Assembly: GCA_021782995.1 (NCBI GenBank)
Contig: JAJXUI010000002.1
Location: 1 to 64,000 of the forward strand
Direction: 5' to 3'
DNA from: Pseudomonadota bacterium
GTDB lineage: Bacteria; Pseudomonadota; Gammaproteobacteria; Burkholderiales; Gallionellaceae
Length of the DNA stretch: 64,000 nucleotides
The notes under the pieces are model-generated. The model was not told the origin of the DNA. It saw nothing but the letters and a program-made list of their open reading frames with translations, and ran no database searches. This document shows, in pieces, positions 43,686 through 56,774 of the stretch. The position numbers and the translations under genes were made by a program. How positions within the stretch are numbered: position 1 is the stretch's first letter; every line of letters begins with the position of its first letter.

Positions 43686-46288
43686 GCTTGCCCGTCCTCG
43701 CCCAGAGTGAAATAGAAAGTGGCCCCGTGATTAACTTTGCTATCGGCCCATATCGTGCCACCGTGTTTATGGATGATGCGTTGCACGGTCGCGAGTCCTA
43801 TACCGGTGCCGGGGAACTCGCTGGTTTCATGCAGCCGCTGGAAGACACCAAACAGCTTGTCTGCATATGCACTGTCGAAGCCTGCACCGTTGTCCCTGAC
43901 AAAATAGACGGTAAGCCCATCCTTGCTGGTTGCTCCGACTTCAATCTCGGCGTTGCACAGCTTGCCGCTGAATTTAACCGCATTGTTCAGGAGGTTGGTC
44001 AGCACGATATGCAGCAAGCGTCTGTCACACGAGGCATTGATATCGGGTGCGATGACGGTCACGATCTGATGGTCAGCTTCTTGTTTGTCAAGTTCGCTCA
44101 TGATAGATAGCGCCATCTCGCTGAGATTGACACATTCCCTGCTCAGCTCCGCACGGCTTACGCGGGAAAGTTTAAGCAGGTCGTCGATCAGTTGCCCCAT
44201 GTGCTGTGCTGCCTTGCGTATCCTTTCGAGGAAGTTCAGGCCCTTGCTGTCGAGAGCGTCTGAATACTCCCTGAGCAGGATATTGCTGAAACCGTCGATC
44301 GCCCTGAGCGGGGCACGCAAATCGTGGGAGACCGAGTAACTGAAGGCTTCAAGTTCGCGATTTGAAACTTCAAGTTCTTTTGTGCGCTCTCTGAGGCTGT
44401 TGTTTAGCTGCTGCAACTGTTGCTGTGTACGTTTGCGGTCACTGATGTCTTCAATGATGCCATCGAAATAGATATTCCCCTGCCCGTCGAATTTTTTGAC
44501 AGCTGTAATGTTGGCGAGAAATTTCTTCCCCTTCAGGGTTATGAATTCGACCTCTTCATTATTGACAGCGCCATTCTGCATTATCTTGTTGGAAATGATT
44601 TGGCGCATTTCGGGTTTGGCGTAGAAATCGCTTACTGAATGCACCTGGAGCTGCTCGAATGAATCTGCTTCAAGAATGTCTATGAGTGCAGGGTTGGCTT
44701 CCAGATACTTGCCGCGTGGTCCGGGCGTCTTGCGATAAATGCCAATGGGCAGGTTGTGGACAAGGTCACGAAAGCGCTCCTGTGATTCGTGATGCAGCTG
44801 TTCAGCCCTTATTCTGGTGGAAATGTCGCGGATGATGGCGGTTGCTACCCGGCCATTCGTTGAATCAAGCGGGCTCAGGCTGATCTCGATGGGAAAGCGC
44901 GAACCATCCTTGCGCCTGGCATGCAGTTCAAGGCCTTCTCCCATGGCACGCACGCGTGGATCCCTGAAATAGCCCTGACTGTGAGAGTGGTGTGCAGAAC
45001 GAAGCTCTTCCGGTATCAGCATTTCTACCGGGCGCGCCAGCAATTCATTTCTCCGGTAGCCAAACATATTTTCGGCCTGATTGTTCACCAGCTCGATTTT
45101 CCCTTCCTGATTGACAATGATGATTGCATCGGGTGCGGAATCCAGCAGGCTGCGGTAGCGGTACTCGCTGGCCTTGACGGCTGCTTCGGCAAACTTCTTG
45201 CGTAAGCTCAGGTGTGCAATCAGGTAGGCAAAAGCTGACAGGACAATTTCGAGGCAGATGAACACCCACCAGAATTCTCGGGCCAGTCTGTTGTTGGTTG
45301 CAGCGAGGCTTGCTTCAGGTATATGGGAAACCAGGAACCATTCATCGTCCAGGATGACTTCGGTGCTGTTGGCAAATGTATTTTCAAACGGACTCAGCCT
45401 GGCAAATGTGTAAAGTCCTCCGCTGCTCCGGAACTGGCCTTCCCTTGCCCCGTTACTGATCAGGCGCCATGCTTCTGCATCTCTGGATTCGAGTCGATTT
45501 TGCAGCTTGTCCGGAAACATGAAAGCCCAGGCATCGCCGGGATTGCCCCCCATCAGCCAGTAGCCTTGCCCGTTCAGCAGCCAGGTCTGGGCAAGCCTGG
45601 ATGTGGTGCTGGCAGAGATAAGGATGCGATCGAGCAGTTTTTGCCCGAGGTAGTTGAACACAAGCAAGCCCTGCATATGTCCATGCTGGCTGAATACCGG
45701 AGTGCAGTAACGCAGTGCTGGCTTGTAAGGCAGTTCGATGCTGTCGTGTTCCATATTGAGGTCAAGGCGGGAGATGTAGACCTCGCCCTGTTTCAGCTGC
45801 ATGCAGTTCTTCCTGTAATAACTGAGCGACTTGTCCTGCAGCAATTCGCGCTTGACGGCGAACGCCTTGCCGCTGCTCCAGTTGATGCGAATCTCTTCCT
45901 TGCCATTCACGCCAAGCAGGCGGATCTGGTCATAGCTCCCCTTGCGCACGGCAAAATTCAGGAACATGTCCTGCAGCGCAGCATTTCGCGCTGTTGCCGG
46001 TCGCTGCAGCAGGGTTTCAGCCTGATCGGCGAGAAACAGCAGGTCAGTACGCACATTACTCAAGCCGGAGGAAGAGAGTTTCTGTCCGAGCTTGACGGCT
46101 TGAGATGCCTCCGTTTTCAGTTGGTAGAAGCGGTGATTGGCGTTAAACAGGTAAACAAGCAGTAAGGACAGGGCAAGCAGCAGGGTCAGCGGCAACCAGA
46201 CCCAAAGAAAGCGGGATAAGTAATGACGATTGCGCTGAATACGGGCAAACAGTTCATTCATATTTCCCATCTCCATAGGTTGAGTCAT
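43682..46288 (-). CDS. Membrane PAS sensor histidine kinase
   Basis: This 868-residue kinase has a transmembrane helix (about 26-48, LWVWLPLTLLLALSLLLVYL), a large periplasmic sensor region (about 50-335) and a second helix (about 336-358). Two PAS domains follow, then HisKA (SYSVSHDLRAPLRAIDGFSN) and an ATPase domain (VLTNLLNNAVKFS, DNGAGFDSAYADKLFGVFQR, GTGIGLATVQRII). The periplasmic part has no obvious ligand motif. The start is uncertain, with ATGs at 46288, 46276, 46270 and 46261. It heads the three-gene signalling set. Confidence 0.9.
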   Translation of the reverse strand: MTQPMEMGNMNELFARIQRNRHYLSRFLWVWLPLTLLLALSLLLVYLFNANHRFYQLKTEASQAVKLGQKLSSSGLSNVRTDLLFLADQAETLLQRPATARNAALQDMFLNFAVRKGSYDQIRLLGVNGKEEIRINWSSGKAFAVKRELLQDKSLSYYRKNCMQLKQGEVYISRLDLNMEHDSIELPYKPALRYCTPVFSQHGHMQGLLVFNYLGQKLLDRILISASTTSRLAQTWLLNGQGYWLMGGNPGDAWAFMFPDKLQNRLESRDAEAWRLISNGAREGQFRSSGGLYTFARLSPFENTFANSTEVILDDEWFLVSHIPEASLAATNNRLAREFWWVFICLEIVLSAFAYLIAHLSLRKKFAEAAVKASEYRYRSLLDSAPDAIIIVNQEGKIELVNNQAENMFGYRRNELLARPVEMLIPEELRSAHHSHSQGYFRDPRVRAMGEGLELHARRKDGSRFPIEISLSPLDSTNGRVATAIIRDISTRIRAEQLHHESQERFRDLVHNLPIGIYRKTPGPRGKYLEANPALIDILEADSFEQLQVHSVSDFYAKPEMRQIISNKIMQNGAVNNEEVEFITLKGKKFLANITAVKKFDGQGNIYFDGIIEDISDRKRTQQQLQQLNNSLRERTKELEVSNRELEAFSYSVSHDLRAPLRAIDGFSNILLREYSDALDSKGLNFLERIRKAAQHMGQLIDDLLKLSRVSRAELSRECVNLSEMALSIMSELDKQEADHQIVTVIAPDINASCDRRLLHIVLTNLLNNAVKFSGKLCNAEIEVGATSKDGLTVYFVRDNGAGFDSAYADKLFGVFQRLHETSEFPGTGIGLATVQRIIHKHGGTIWADSKVNHGATFYFTLGEDGQA

Positions 46289-46792
46289 GGGCTAGCCGTC
46301 CGGCTATTGATGTCGCGAATTCTCAAGAGTAGCCGACTGAAAAACTAGGTTTTTAGTTGATCATAAAGACATAATTTTTTGATTACAACCTATAGCCCAT
46401 TATATTTGGATGGCCAAAGTGTCTGGGTAACTGGATTTTAAAAAGTTGAATTTGACTTAAGCTATTGAATATATTAAAATAAGAAAGTTTTATCTAAGCC
46501 TTTGATAAAAAATGGCCTAACTCTTCAGGGCGGGGTCATTTATTTGAGCAATTTGAAGTGATCAGTGATGCTAAGTGCGGATGCCTTCAGCCTGACCGAG
46601 CGGGTACGAATTTCGATATTAAATATAATTGCTTGATTTTATTATATTTATTTTTGAAAGGCGTATCTGGACTTGTTAAATGAAATGCGGGGCATCGGTT
46701 GGAGTCAGCTGCTTCAGGCTATCAACGACACTGCCGGCAATGTAACCCGTATTGAATTGCGGGAGTGCATTTGGCAAATGCATCGCTAGTTC
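46289..46792. other. 504-bp gene-free AT-rich region downstream of tRNA-Ser
   Basis: I find no credible gene here. The left half is AT-rich with several stops in all frames. Near the tRNA 3' end a short hairpin GCATTT-GGC-AAATGC (around 46768-46782) occurs without a T tract. Promoters for the histidine-kinase operon probably lie near 46300-46420. No repeat or attachment-site duplication was recognised. Confidence 0.5.
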
Positions 46793-46883
46793 TGGCGGAG
46801 AAGGAGGGATTCGAACCCTCGATAGGCTATTCACCTATGCCTGATTTCGAGTCAGGTACATTCAACCACTCTGCCACTTCTCC
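46793..46883 (-). tRNA. tRNA-Ser (CGA)
   Basis: The reverse strand begins GGAGAAGTGGCAGAGTGG and ends CTTCTCCGCCA, with the CCA tail encoded. The acceptor stem pairs GGAGAAG with CTTCTCC. The anticodon arm is CCTGA-CTCGAAA-TCAGG, giving anticodon CGA (reads UCG). A long variable arm (about AGGTGAATAGCCT) and GGTTCGAATCC T-arm confirm a class II serine tRNA, 91 bases with CCA. Confidence 0.97.
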
Positions 46884-47116
46884 AGAATCTGCTGTCTCTA
46901 TCATGCTGGATGAAAGACCGGAATTTTCCAGTAGCCAGTTCATTGATCATGTATTGATCTGGATGATGCTTGCCTCCAGGTAAAACATGAGTTTCATGAA
47001 AAGCAAAACGGCTTCAGGAAAATTTGCCATTACATTACATGTACCAAGGTACAAGAGAATGTCACGCAAGGCCGGACATTCTACATTAAAGACTGAATAT
47101 CAGACAAAATCTTTAC

Positions 47117-48487
47117 ATGCGTCACCTGTTACCCATCAAAATCGCTACGCTGGTCCTGCTCTGCATCGTGCTGGTGCTGAGCTTCAGTGTGCGCGAACCG
47201 GCAGAAGACTGGCGCAAGGGTGAGCTGGTTGTCATCCTGCCGCAGTCGGACAGCATGGATTACCAGTTTGACCGCCAGCTTGCGGAACTGTTTGCCAATG
47301 AGCTTGGTGTTCGGCTGCGGACTTCAGAGTTTTAACCTCAAAAGCTCGAGAATGCGCTGGCGGAAAAACTGGCACATTTTTCTGCGATTGGCTTCCGTTC
47401 GAACGAATCTGGTTCGCAGTTCCGCTTTGGTGTGCCTTACCAGGTGGTCAATGAATCGGTGGTCTGCAGTGGTGAGCAGCCGCGCACATTCGAAGAGCTG
47501 GAGGAACGGGAGATTACGGTAATCCGTGATTCCTCCGAAGAGCAGGTATTGCGGACCCTGAAACCTGATTATCCCTGGCTGAAATGGAGTGCGGTAGATA
47601 AATCCATTCCCGGTGACCTGCTGGAAGATGTGAGCAGTGGCGAAATTGACTGTACCATTGCCAATGAAGAGCAGGTTGCCTTCATGCGCAACTTCTATCC
47701 CGACATGGAGTCTGCACTCGATATAGGCACGCCATCGCAGCTGTCATGGACATTTGCGAAAGATGTTGATGCGGAGCTCTACACAAAGATGCAGGCGTTC
47801 TTCGCGCGCATTGAAAAGGACGGTACGCTGGATCTGCTGCTGGACCGCTATTACGGGCATGCAGACCGGCTTGAGCCATTTGATGCGGCAGATTTCCTCT
47901 CCAAGGCCAACACCATATTGCCGCGTTACCGCCAGATTTTTGAAGAAGCGGGCAGCCTGTCCGGTATCGAGTGGCAACTGGTTGCTGCCATTGCCTATCG
48001 GGAATCGCACTGGAATCCGCTCGCCACTTCCTATACCAAAGTGCGCGGCATGATGATGCTGACAGAAGATACGGCGGACCGCATGAAAGTCACGAACCGG
48101 CTGGACGCGCGGGAAAGCATCATGGCGGGTGCACGTTACCTGCAATTGCTGAAGGAGCAACTGCCATTGCGTATCGATGAGCCTGAGCGCACCTGGCTTG
48201 CGCTGGCCGCCTACAACCAGGGCATGGGCCATCTGGAGGATGCGCGCATCCTGGCGCAACGCTATGGCTGGAATCCGGACCTGTGGGTGGATGTGCAGAA
48301 GGCCATGGTGAAGCTGCGCAACCCGAACATCGCGAAAACACTGAAGCATGGCTATGCGCGGGGCGGCGAGGCGGTGGTGTATGTGGAAACGGTGCGTTTG
48401 TACTACGACATGCTCAGGCGCATTACGCGCGACGAATACAAGCAGCTATTGCCGCCCGATTATCAGATCAAGCTGAATGCCTGGTAA
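47117..48487 (+). pseudogene. mltF: Lytic transglycosylase MltF, interrupted by in-frame stop
   Basis: A single frame runs from ATG 47117 to 48487 and encodes an MltF-like protein: a membrane helix (ATLVLLCIVLVLSFSV), a solute-binding-like domain, and a C-terminal lysozyme-like domain with the catalytic Glu in AIAYRESHWNPLATS and RGMMMLTEDTADRM. The frame is broken only by TAA at 47333-47335, after residue 72. Reading continues smoothly in the same frame afterwards (PQKLENALAEKLAHF). One C-to-T change of a CAA codon would explain it. Either the gene is a recent nonsense mutant, or the base is a sequencing error, or the stop is read through. MltF trims peptidoglycan in the envelope. Confidence 0.8.
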
Positions 48488-48498
48488 CCGGCATTGCG

Positions 48499-51145
<2,647 letters not shown>

Positions 51146-51156
51146 GGTGTAGTGGA

Positions 51157-51783
51157 TTACTCAGACAAAACATCCGCGCCTTTGGGCGGAACAAACTTGA
51201 ACAGGCTGGTGGGCAATTGCGGATTGCGTTGCATACCGCTGAATTGCAGTTCGGTTTTCATCCCGAAGCTGTCATGCAGTTCCATCGTGGCGAGATCGCC
51301 CTTGTCGTTGAAACCCATGGTAATCCGGGTGAAGCCGGTATCGGATTTTTTGGCGGTCGCATCCAGCCATTCCAGCCCGTCATGAGTACCGGTGTCCTGC
51401 AGGGTAAAGGCATTTTCAATTTCGTTATTGCCGGAAAGCAGCGCGGCAGGACTGCTGCCAAGCGCGGCATCGAGCTTGCGTACGGTGACTTGTTCCAGGT
51501 CTGCGTCATACAGCCAGAATTTGGCGCCGTCACCGACGATCAGTTGCTGATAGGGTTTCTGGTATTCCCAGCGGAATTTTCCGGGGCGCATGAATTGCAT
51601 GACGCCGCTGGCAGACTGGATTTTCTTGCCTTTCTTGTCGGTGACCACCTGCGTGAAGCTGGCTTTGCCGGAATGGCTGCCGTTGATGAAAGCGCGCAGT
51701 TTATCGCTGGCCCCGGCATGGGCGACCTGGTTGGCGAGTACCAGCATCAGGCTGGCGAGCAAGGCAAATGATTTTCTTAACAT
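51157..51783 (-). CDS. lolA: Outer-membrane lipoprotein carrier LolA
   Basis: This 208-residue periplasmic chaperone ferries lipoproteins from LolCDE to LolB. It has a signal peptide (FALLASLMLVLANQVAHA). Recognisable LolA features are FTQVVTDKKGKKIQSASGVM, MRPGKFRWEYQKPYQQLIVG and DGAKFWLYDADLEQVTVRKL. It sits between ftsK and rarA as in other proteobacteria. An AT-rich 98-base gap separates it from ftsK and may hold its own promoter. Confidence 0.94.
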   Translation of the reverse strand: MLRKSFALLASLMLVLANQVAHAGASDKLRAFINGSHSGKASFTQVVTDKKGKKIQSASGVMQFMRPGKFRWEYQKPYQQLIVGDGAKFWLYDADLEQVTVRKLDAALGSSPAALLSGNNEIENAFTLQDTGTHDGLEWLDATAKKSDTGFTRITMGFNDKGDLATMELHDSFGMKTELQFSGMQRNPQLPTSLFKFVPPKGADVLSE

Positions 51784-51881
51784 ATTGATTTAATTAATAT
51801 ATTTAAAATAATGCGGGGTGATGATAATGGGCTGTCAGCGGTTATTTTACCTTGCTCGCAGCCCATGCCAGGTGTATGTGC

Positions 51882-54176
51882 TTATTCCTGACGCGCCGGA
51901 GTCAGTACTTCGCGATTGCCGTTATGGGATTGCGGCGAAACGATGCCGGCCTTTTCCATTTGTTCGATCAGGCGCGCAGCGCGGTTGTAGCCGATGCGCA
52001 GGTGACGCTGCACCAGCGAAATCGAAGGGCGGCGTGACTTGACGACAATTTCCACTGCCTGGTCATACAGCGGATCAGCTTCGGCATCGCCACCGCCCAA
52101 AATCTCGCCATTGGCTTCGGCGTCTTCGGGTGAGTCCAGCACGCCTTCAATATAGCGTGGTTCACCCCGGGACTTGAGATATTCGATCACGCGATGCACT
52201 TCCTGATCGGAGACAAACGCGCCATGCACGCGCTGCGGATAACCGCTGCCCGGCGGCAGGTACAGCATGTCGCCCTGTCCCAATAGTGCTTCGGCACCCA
52301 TCTGGTCCAGGATGGTACGCGAGTCGATTTTGCTCGATACCTGGAAAGAGATGCGTGTCGGCACGTTGGCCTTGATCAGGCCGGTGATCACATCCACTGA
52401 CGGGCGTTGGGTCGCCAGTACCAGGTGGATGCCGGCGGCGCGCGCCTTTTGCGCGAGGCGTGCGATCAGTTCTTCCACCTTCTTGCCGACCACCATCATC
52501 AGGTCGGCCAGCTCATCGATGAACACCACGAGGTGGTACATCTCTTCCAGCGCTTCGGGATTGTCAGGTGTCAGTGAGAAAGGGTTCGTCAGCGGCTTTT
52601 CATCCTTGATGGCATCGCGGATTTTCTGGTTGTAACCGGCCATATTGCGCACACCGAGTGCCGACATCAGGCGGTAGCGCTTGTCCATTTCCTGCACGCA
52701 CCAGTTGAGGCCGGCCGCAGCCTGGCGCATGTCGGTCACGACCGGTGCGATCAGGTGCGGGATGCCTTCGTATACGGAAAGCTCCAGCATCTTGGGGTCG
52801 ATCAGCATCAGCCGCACTTCGTCCGGCGTGGCTTTGTAGACCAGACTCAGGATCATCGCGTTGATGCCTACCGACTTGCCGGAACCGGTGGTGCCTGCCA
52901 CCAGCAGATGGGGCATTTTGGCCAGGTCTGCCACTACAGGCAGGCCGGAAATATCCTTGCCCAATACCAGGGTGAGTGGCGATTTCATGTCGGCGTAATC
53001 CTGCGAGCAGAGAATCTCCGACAGGCGCACGGTCTGCCGCTTCGGGTTGGGCAGTTCCAGCGCCATGTAATGCTTGCCAGGAATGGTTTCAACTACTCTA
53101 AGGCTGACCACTGAAAGTGCCCTGGCCAGATCCTTCACCAGATTGGTGATCTGGTTGCCTTTCACGCCGGTGGCAGGTTCGATTTCATAGCGCGTGATCA
53201 CCGGACCCGGCAGTGCGGCCATCACTTGTACTTCGACGCCGAAGTCTTTCAGTTTGCGCTCAATCAAGCGCGAAGTGAATTCCAGCGTATCGCTGGAAAC
53301 CGGCTCCACATCCCCGCTGGCTTCGTCCAGCAGGTGCAGTGGCGGCAGGTCGGTATCGGCAAGATCCGTGAAAAGGACGCTCTGTTTTTCTTTTTCTACA
53401 CGTCTTGAGGGCGCGATTTCTGCCACTGCCTGCTGGATGATGATGGGCTGGTGTTCTTCCACGCGTCTTTTTTCCTCGCGAACGGTCGTGTCGCGCTGGA
53501 GTTTGGCGATTTCGCCGATTCGTTTGTCCTGCCGGGTGGCCCAGGCGTCACGTGCACGTTGCCAGACAGTTTCCAGTGCAAGGCCGATCAGGTCGATCAG
53601 GCGCAGCCAGGACAGGCCGGAAAACAGGCTGAAGCCGGTAGCGATCAATACCAGCAGAATCAATGTGGAGCCGGTGTAGCCCAGCATATGAACGAACAGG
53701 TTGCCGAGTATGGTGCCGAGCATTCCGCCCGGCGCCAGTGGCAGTTGCACGTGCAGGCTGTACATGCGGGTGGTTTCCAGCGCGCTGCTGGCAAGCAGCA
53801 GCACCGCAAAACCTGTCAGGCGCAACCACAGCGCGCGATTGTCAAACAGGCCGCCGCCGGATTCGCTGTCAGGATGAAGGTGCTTGTAGCTGGCACGCAC
53901 CCGGTACAGGATGAAGGGCACCCACCACCATGCGGAAAATCCGAATACATACAGGAAAATATCTGCCAGCCATGCACCGATTACACCGCCCGGGTTGTGT
54001 GTGGGAATGCCGCTGGCACTGTGAGACCATGCGGGATCGTTGCGGTCATATCCATACAGTACCAGGATGAGGTATAGCGCCAGCGCTACCAGCAGGAACC
54101 AGCGTGACTCATTCAGCAAGGCAGCCAGTTTGGCGGGTAAGGGCGTGGAGGAGCGGGGAGGGCGCAACGGATTCAT
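51882..54176 (-). CDS. ftsK: DNA translocase FtsK
   Basis: This 764-residue septal DNA pump has four or five N-terminal membrane helices (about 25-190), a short linker (about 200-270) rather than the very long enterobacterial one, and the RecA-like motor with Walker [19 protein letters not shown] and [16 protein letters not shown]. The C-terminal gamma winged helix ([20 protein letters not shown]) reads KOPS sites. It coordinates chromosome dimer resolution with division. It is first in the ftsK-lolA-rarA-serS group and follows a response-regulator gene by 36 bases. Confidence 0.96.
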   Translation of the reverse strand: MNPLRPPRSSTPLPAKLAALLNESRWFLLVALALYLILVLYGYDRNDPAWSHSASGIPTHNPGGVIGAWLADIFLYVFGFSAWWWVPFILYRVRASYKHLHPDSESGGGLFDNRALWLRLTGFAVLLLASSALETTRMYSLHVQLPLAPGGMLGTILGNLFVHMLGYTGSTLILLVLIATGFSLFSGLSWLRLIDLIGLALETVWQRARDAWATRQDKRIGEIAKLQRDTTVREEKRRVEEHQPIIIQQAVAEIAPSRRVEKEKQSVLFTDLADTDLPPLHLLDEASGDVEPVSSDTLEFTSRLIERKLKDFGVEVQVMAALPGPVITRYEIEPATGVKGNQITNLVKDLARALSVVSLRVVETIPGKHYMALELPNPKRQTVRLSEILCSQDYADMKSPLTLVLGKDISGLPVVADLAKMPHLLVAGTTGSGKSVGINAMILSLVYKATPDEVRLMLIDPKMLELSVYEGIPHLIAPVVTDMRQAAAGLNWCVQEMDKRYRLMSALGVRNMAGYNQKIRDAIKDEKPLTNPFSLTPDNPEALEEMYHLVVFIDELADLMMVVGKKVEELIARLAQKARAAGIHLVLATQRPSVDVITGLIKANVPTRISFQVSSKIDSRTILDQMGAEALLGQGDMLYLPPGSGYPQRVHGAFVSDQEVHRVIEYLKSRGEPRYIEGVLDSPEDAEANGEILGGGDAEADPLYDQAVEIVVKSRRPSISLVQRHLRIGYNRAARLIEQMEKAGIVSPQSHNGNREVLTPARQE

Positions 54177-54212
54177 CGGAAACGGATGGATGGTGCCTGA
54201 AGGTAAGGGCGC

Positions 54213-54899
54213 TCAAAAGACATTGCGTCCCTCGCGCACAGGGGCGATCAGGCCGAGCTGTTGTGCCTTGCGCACCGCATCCATGCGGCTGTTGACCTGC
54301 AGTGCCTGGTAGGTGGCGGCAACATGCACCTTGATGGTGCCTTCAGCCAGATTCATCTTCAGTGCGATTTCCTTGTTGGACAGGCCTTCCGCGAGGAATT
54401 GCAAGGCTTCCAGCTGGCGCTTGGTCAGTCCGAACTTGTTGCCGTTATTCTGGGCATTGCGTTCTTCTGTCCGCGGCTCTGACTTGAGCACAGGCGACCG
54501 GCTCATCAATTCCGGCGGGAAGAAAATACCGCCATCCAGCACTTCACGCAGGGCATTGACCATGGCCTTGCCGGAAGACATTTTGGAGATGAAGCCCATC
54601 GCACCATATTCCATTGCCCACTCGATTTCAGATCGCTGGTCGGTGCCGGAAACCACTACCAGGGGGATGGCGGGGAAGCGGTTGTGGAAAATCCGGATTG
54701 CCGTTACACCCTCGCTGCCGGGCATGTGCAGGTCCAAGAGGGCAAGATCAAGTGCCGGATTGTTCTCGGCCATTTGCATGGCTTCATCGAAACTGCCGGC
54801 ACAGATGATGTCTACCTGTTCACTGAGTTGCTGCAATACATAGCGCATGCCGTCACGGAACAAGGCATGGTCGTCGGCCAGCAGAACCTGCAATTTCAT
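54213..54899 (-). CDS. LuxR/NarL-family response regulator
   Basis: This 228-residue two-domain regulator has a receiver (LLADDHALFRDGM, phospho-acceptor LALLDLHMPGSEGVTA) and a LuxR-type DNA-binding domain (LTKRQLEALQFLAEGLSNKE followed by a recognition helix in GTIKVHVAATYQALQV). It lies 67 bases downstream of a hybrid histidine kinase, its likely partner. The targets are unknown. Confidence 0.9.
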   Translation of the reverse strand: MKLQVLLADDHALFRDGMRYVLQQLSEQVDIICAGSFDEAMQMAENNPALDLALLDLHMPGSEGVTAIRIFHNRFPAIPLVVVSGTDQRSEIEWAMEYGAMGFISKMSSGKAMVNALREVLDGGIFFPPELMSRSPVLKSEPRTEERNAQNNGNKFGLTKRQLEALQFLAEGLSNKEIALKMNLAEGTIKVHVAATYQALQVNSRMDAVRKAQQLGLIAPVREGRNVF

Positions 54900-54966
54900 T
54901 TCTCCCCCTGCAAAGCGGTATCCGGATGATATGGCTTGAATAATACCATTTCAGTGTGGCCTGGTG

Positions 54967-56769
54967 TCATTGTGGGATTTCCGGGAAGGTTTCATTGTGC
55001 AGCGCGAAATAGATGATGGAACGCAGGCGCGCTGGTGCGATCGGCTTGTGCAACAGCAGGGCGCCGCTGGCCTGGATTTCCTGCAAGGTCTGCGGGGCTG
55101 TGTCGCCGGTCAGTACGATGGTCGGGATGTTGCCTGCCCAGTGTTCGCGTAGCTGGCGGATTCCGTCCAGTGCCGTGGTCTCATTAGGCAGGCGGTAATC
55201 GCAGATCAGCAGGTCCGGGCGCACGCCGGCAGTCGCCATGGCCTCCATAACGTCCTGCGGCAGCTCGCCTTCATAAACTGTGCATCCCCACTGGCGCATG
55301 AGTTTGCTGGCCATGGTGCGGATGTCGAGATTGTCATCGACCAGCGCGACGATGATGCCGCTGACATCATGGCGCGATGGCAATTTCGTATCTGCATGGC
55401 TGGGCTGGATGACCTCTCCCTGCGGGAGGCAGAAGGTAAAGCTTGAGCCCAGTGCGGGACGGGATTCGACATGGATTCGAGTACTGATCAGGGATTCGAT
55501 GCGTCGTACGATGGCCAGCCCCAGCCCCAGGCCCTTCTGGCGGTCACGGTGCTGGTTGTCCACCTGGTAATATTCGTCAAAGATATGTGGCAGGCTTTTG
55601 GCGCGGATGCCGATGCCGGTGTCATTGACTGTGAATTGCAATTCGCCTTCAGCAAGTGTGCAGCAGACCCTGACTTTGCCAAAATCCGTGTAGCGGATCG
55701 CATTGGACAGCAGGTTGCGCAAGATGCGCTCAACCAGCATCGGATCGCTGAAGCAGATCAGTTCGGAGCCTGGCATTTCAAGGGTAATGCCCTTGCTCAG
55801 TGACAGCGGCAGGAACTCCGATTGCAGCCGGTCCAGCAGGGGCTGCACCGGGAAGTTCTGCATTTTGGGTTTGATCACGCCGGCATCCAGTTTGGAGATG
55901 TCCAGCAGCTCGTCAAACATGTCCACCAGGGCTCCCACAGATTTACTGATCTGTCCGGCGAGGTGCCTTGCTTCTTCCTGATGCGAGATTTCCTGCAGAG
56001 ATTCGCTGAACAAAACCAGTGCCTGCAGCGGTTGGCGCAGGTCATGGCTGGCCGAGGCCAGGAAGCGCGACTTGTCACGGTTGGCGAGCTCGGCGATGAC
56101 TTTCTGCCGGGTCAGTTCTTCGATCAGGTAGTCATTTTCGTGCCGCTGCAGCAGGGATTTGATAAATGTCCTGCTGAGTTCGCGACCGGCGCTGAAAGAG
56201 CCAATCAGGAACAGCAAGATCATCGCCACGAGTATCCAGTGGGTGGAGTCATTGGCCAGCATCAGCCGGCCGAGCAGCGGCACAGTTACGCCCAGGACAT
56301 AAAGATACAATGCAGGCGGATAGGCGGAATCCAGCGTCACAGCGCCCGCAACCAGGCCGAGTGCGATGCAGATCATGATCGCTTCGTATACCAGGTCAGT
56401 CGGATAGAACCATAGCGCCACGCTGCCCCATAGCAGCGCGGTCAGCAGGGTGAAGATGTTGAAGTTTGTGCTCCAGCGCCGGCATTCTTCCACGGTATTG
56501 AGTTTGTCGCGCTGGCGCAGCCACAACAGGCCATCGCCGGCATGGACAGAGTAAATGCATAACAGCCACACAAGCAGCGGGATATGTTCGGTGCGGTCCC
56601 AGAACATGTATACGAACAAGGGCTCGACTGCCATTTGCAGCAGTATCATGACTGGGTATAGCCGCAGCCGGGCACGTAATTGTTCGGCACGAACCTGCAG
56701 GTTGCCTTCATCGATATTGAAGATCAATTCGCGCTTCAGGGCTCTGGATATCTTGGTAAGCATATTCAA
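54967..56769 (-). CDS. Hybrid sensor histidine kinase with C-terminal receiver
   Basis: This 600-residue membrane kinase has about six N-terminal helices (about 30-200), HisKA (FLASASHDLRQPLQALVLFS), an ATPase domain (LLSNAIRYTDFGKV, GIGIRAKSLPHIFDEYYQVD, GLGLGLAIVRRIE) and a C-terminal receiver (VALVDDNLDIRTMA, phospho-acceptor LLICDYRLPNETTALDGI). There is no periplasmic domain, so the signal is probably sensed in the membrane or cytoplasm. It lies five bases after bioD and before the LuxR-type regulator, giving a compact set. Similar kinase/regulator pairs occur in many betaproteobacteria; the signal is unknown. Confidence 0.88.
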   Translation of the reverse strand: MNMLTKISRALKRELIFNIDEGNLQVRAEQLRARLRLYPVMILLQMAVEPLFVYMFWDRTEHIPLLVWLLCIYSVHAGDGLLWLRQRDKLNTVEECRRWSTNFNIFTLLTALLWGSVALWFYPTDLVYEAIMICIALGLVAGAVTLDSAYPPALYLYVLGVTVPLLGRLMLANDSTHWILVAMILLFLIGSFSAGRELSRTFIKSLLQRHENDYLIEELTRQKVIAELANRDKSRFLASASHDLRQPLQALVLFSESLQEISHQEEARHLAGQISKSVGALVDMFDELLDISKLDAGVIKPKMQNFPVQPLLDRLQSEFLPLSLSKGITLEMPGSELICFSDPMLVERILRNLLSNAIRYTDFGKVRVCCTLAEGELQFTVNDTGIGIRAKSLPHIFDEYYQVDNQHRDRQKGLGLGLAIVRRIESLISTRIHVESRPALGSSFTFCLPQGEVIQPSHADTKLPSRHDVSGIIVALVDDNLDIRTMASKLMRQWGCTVYEGELPQDVMEAMATAGVRPDLLICDYRLPNETTALDGIRQLREHWAGNIPTIVLTGDTAPQTLQEIQASGALLLHKPIAPARLRSIIYFALHNETFPEIPQ

Positions 56770-56774
56770 TTAAC

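Noticed and set aside
46768-46792. Possible attachment site or integration scar at the tRNA-Ser 3' end
   Set aside because: No integrase gene or repeated tRNA 3' fragment is visible in the window.
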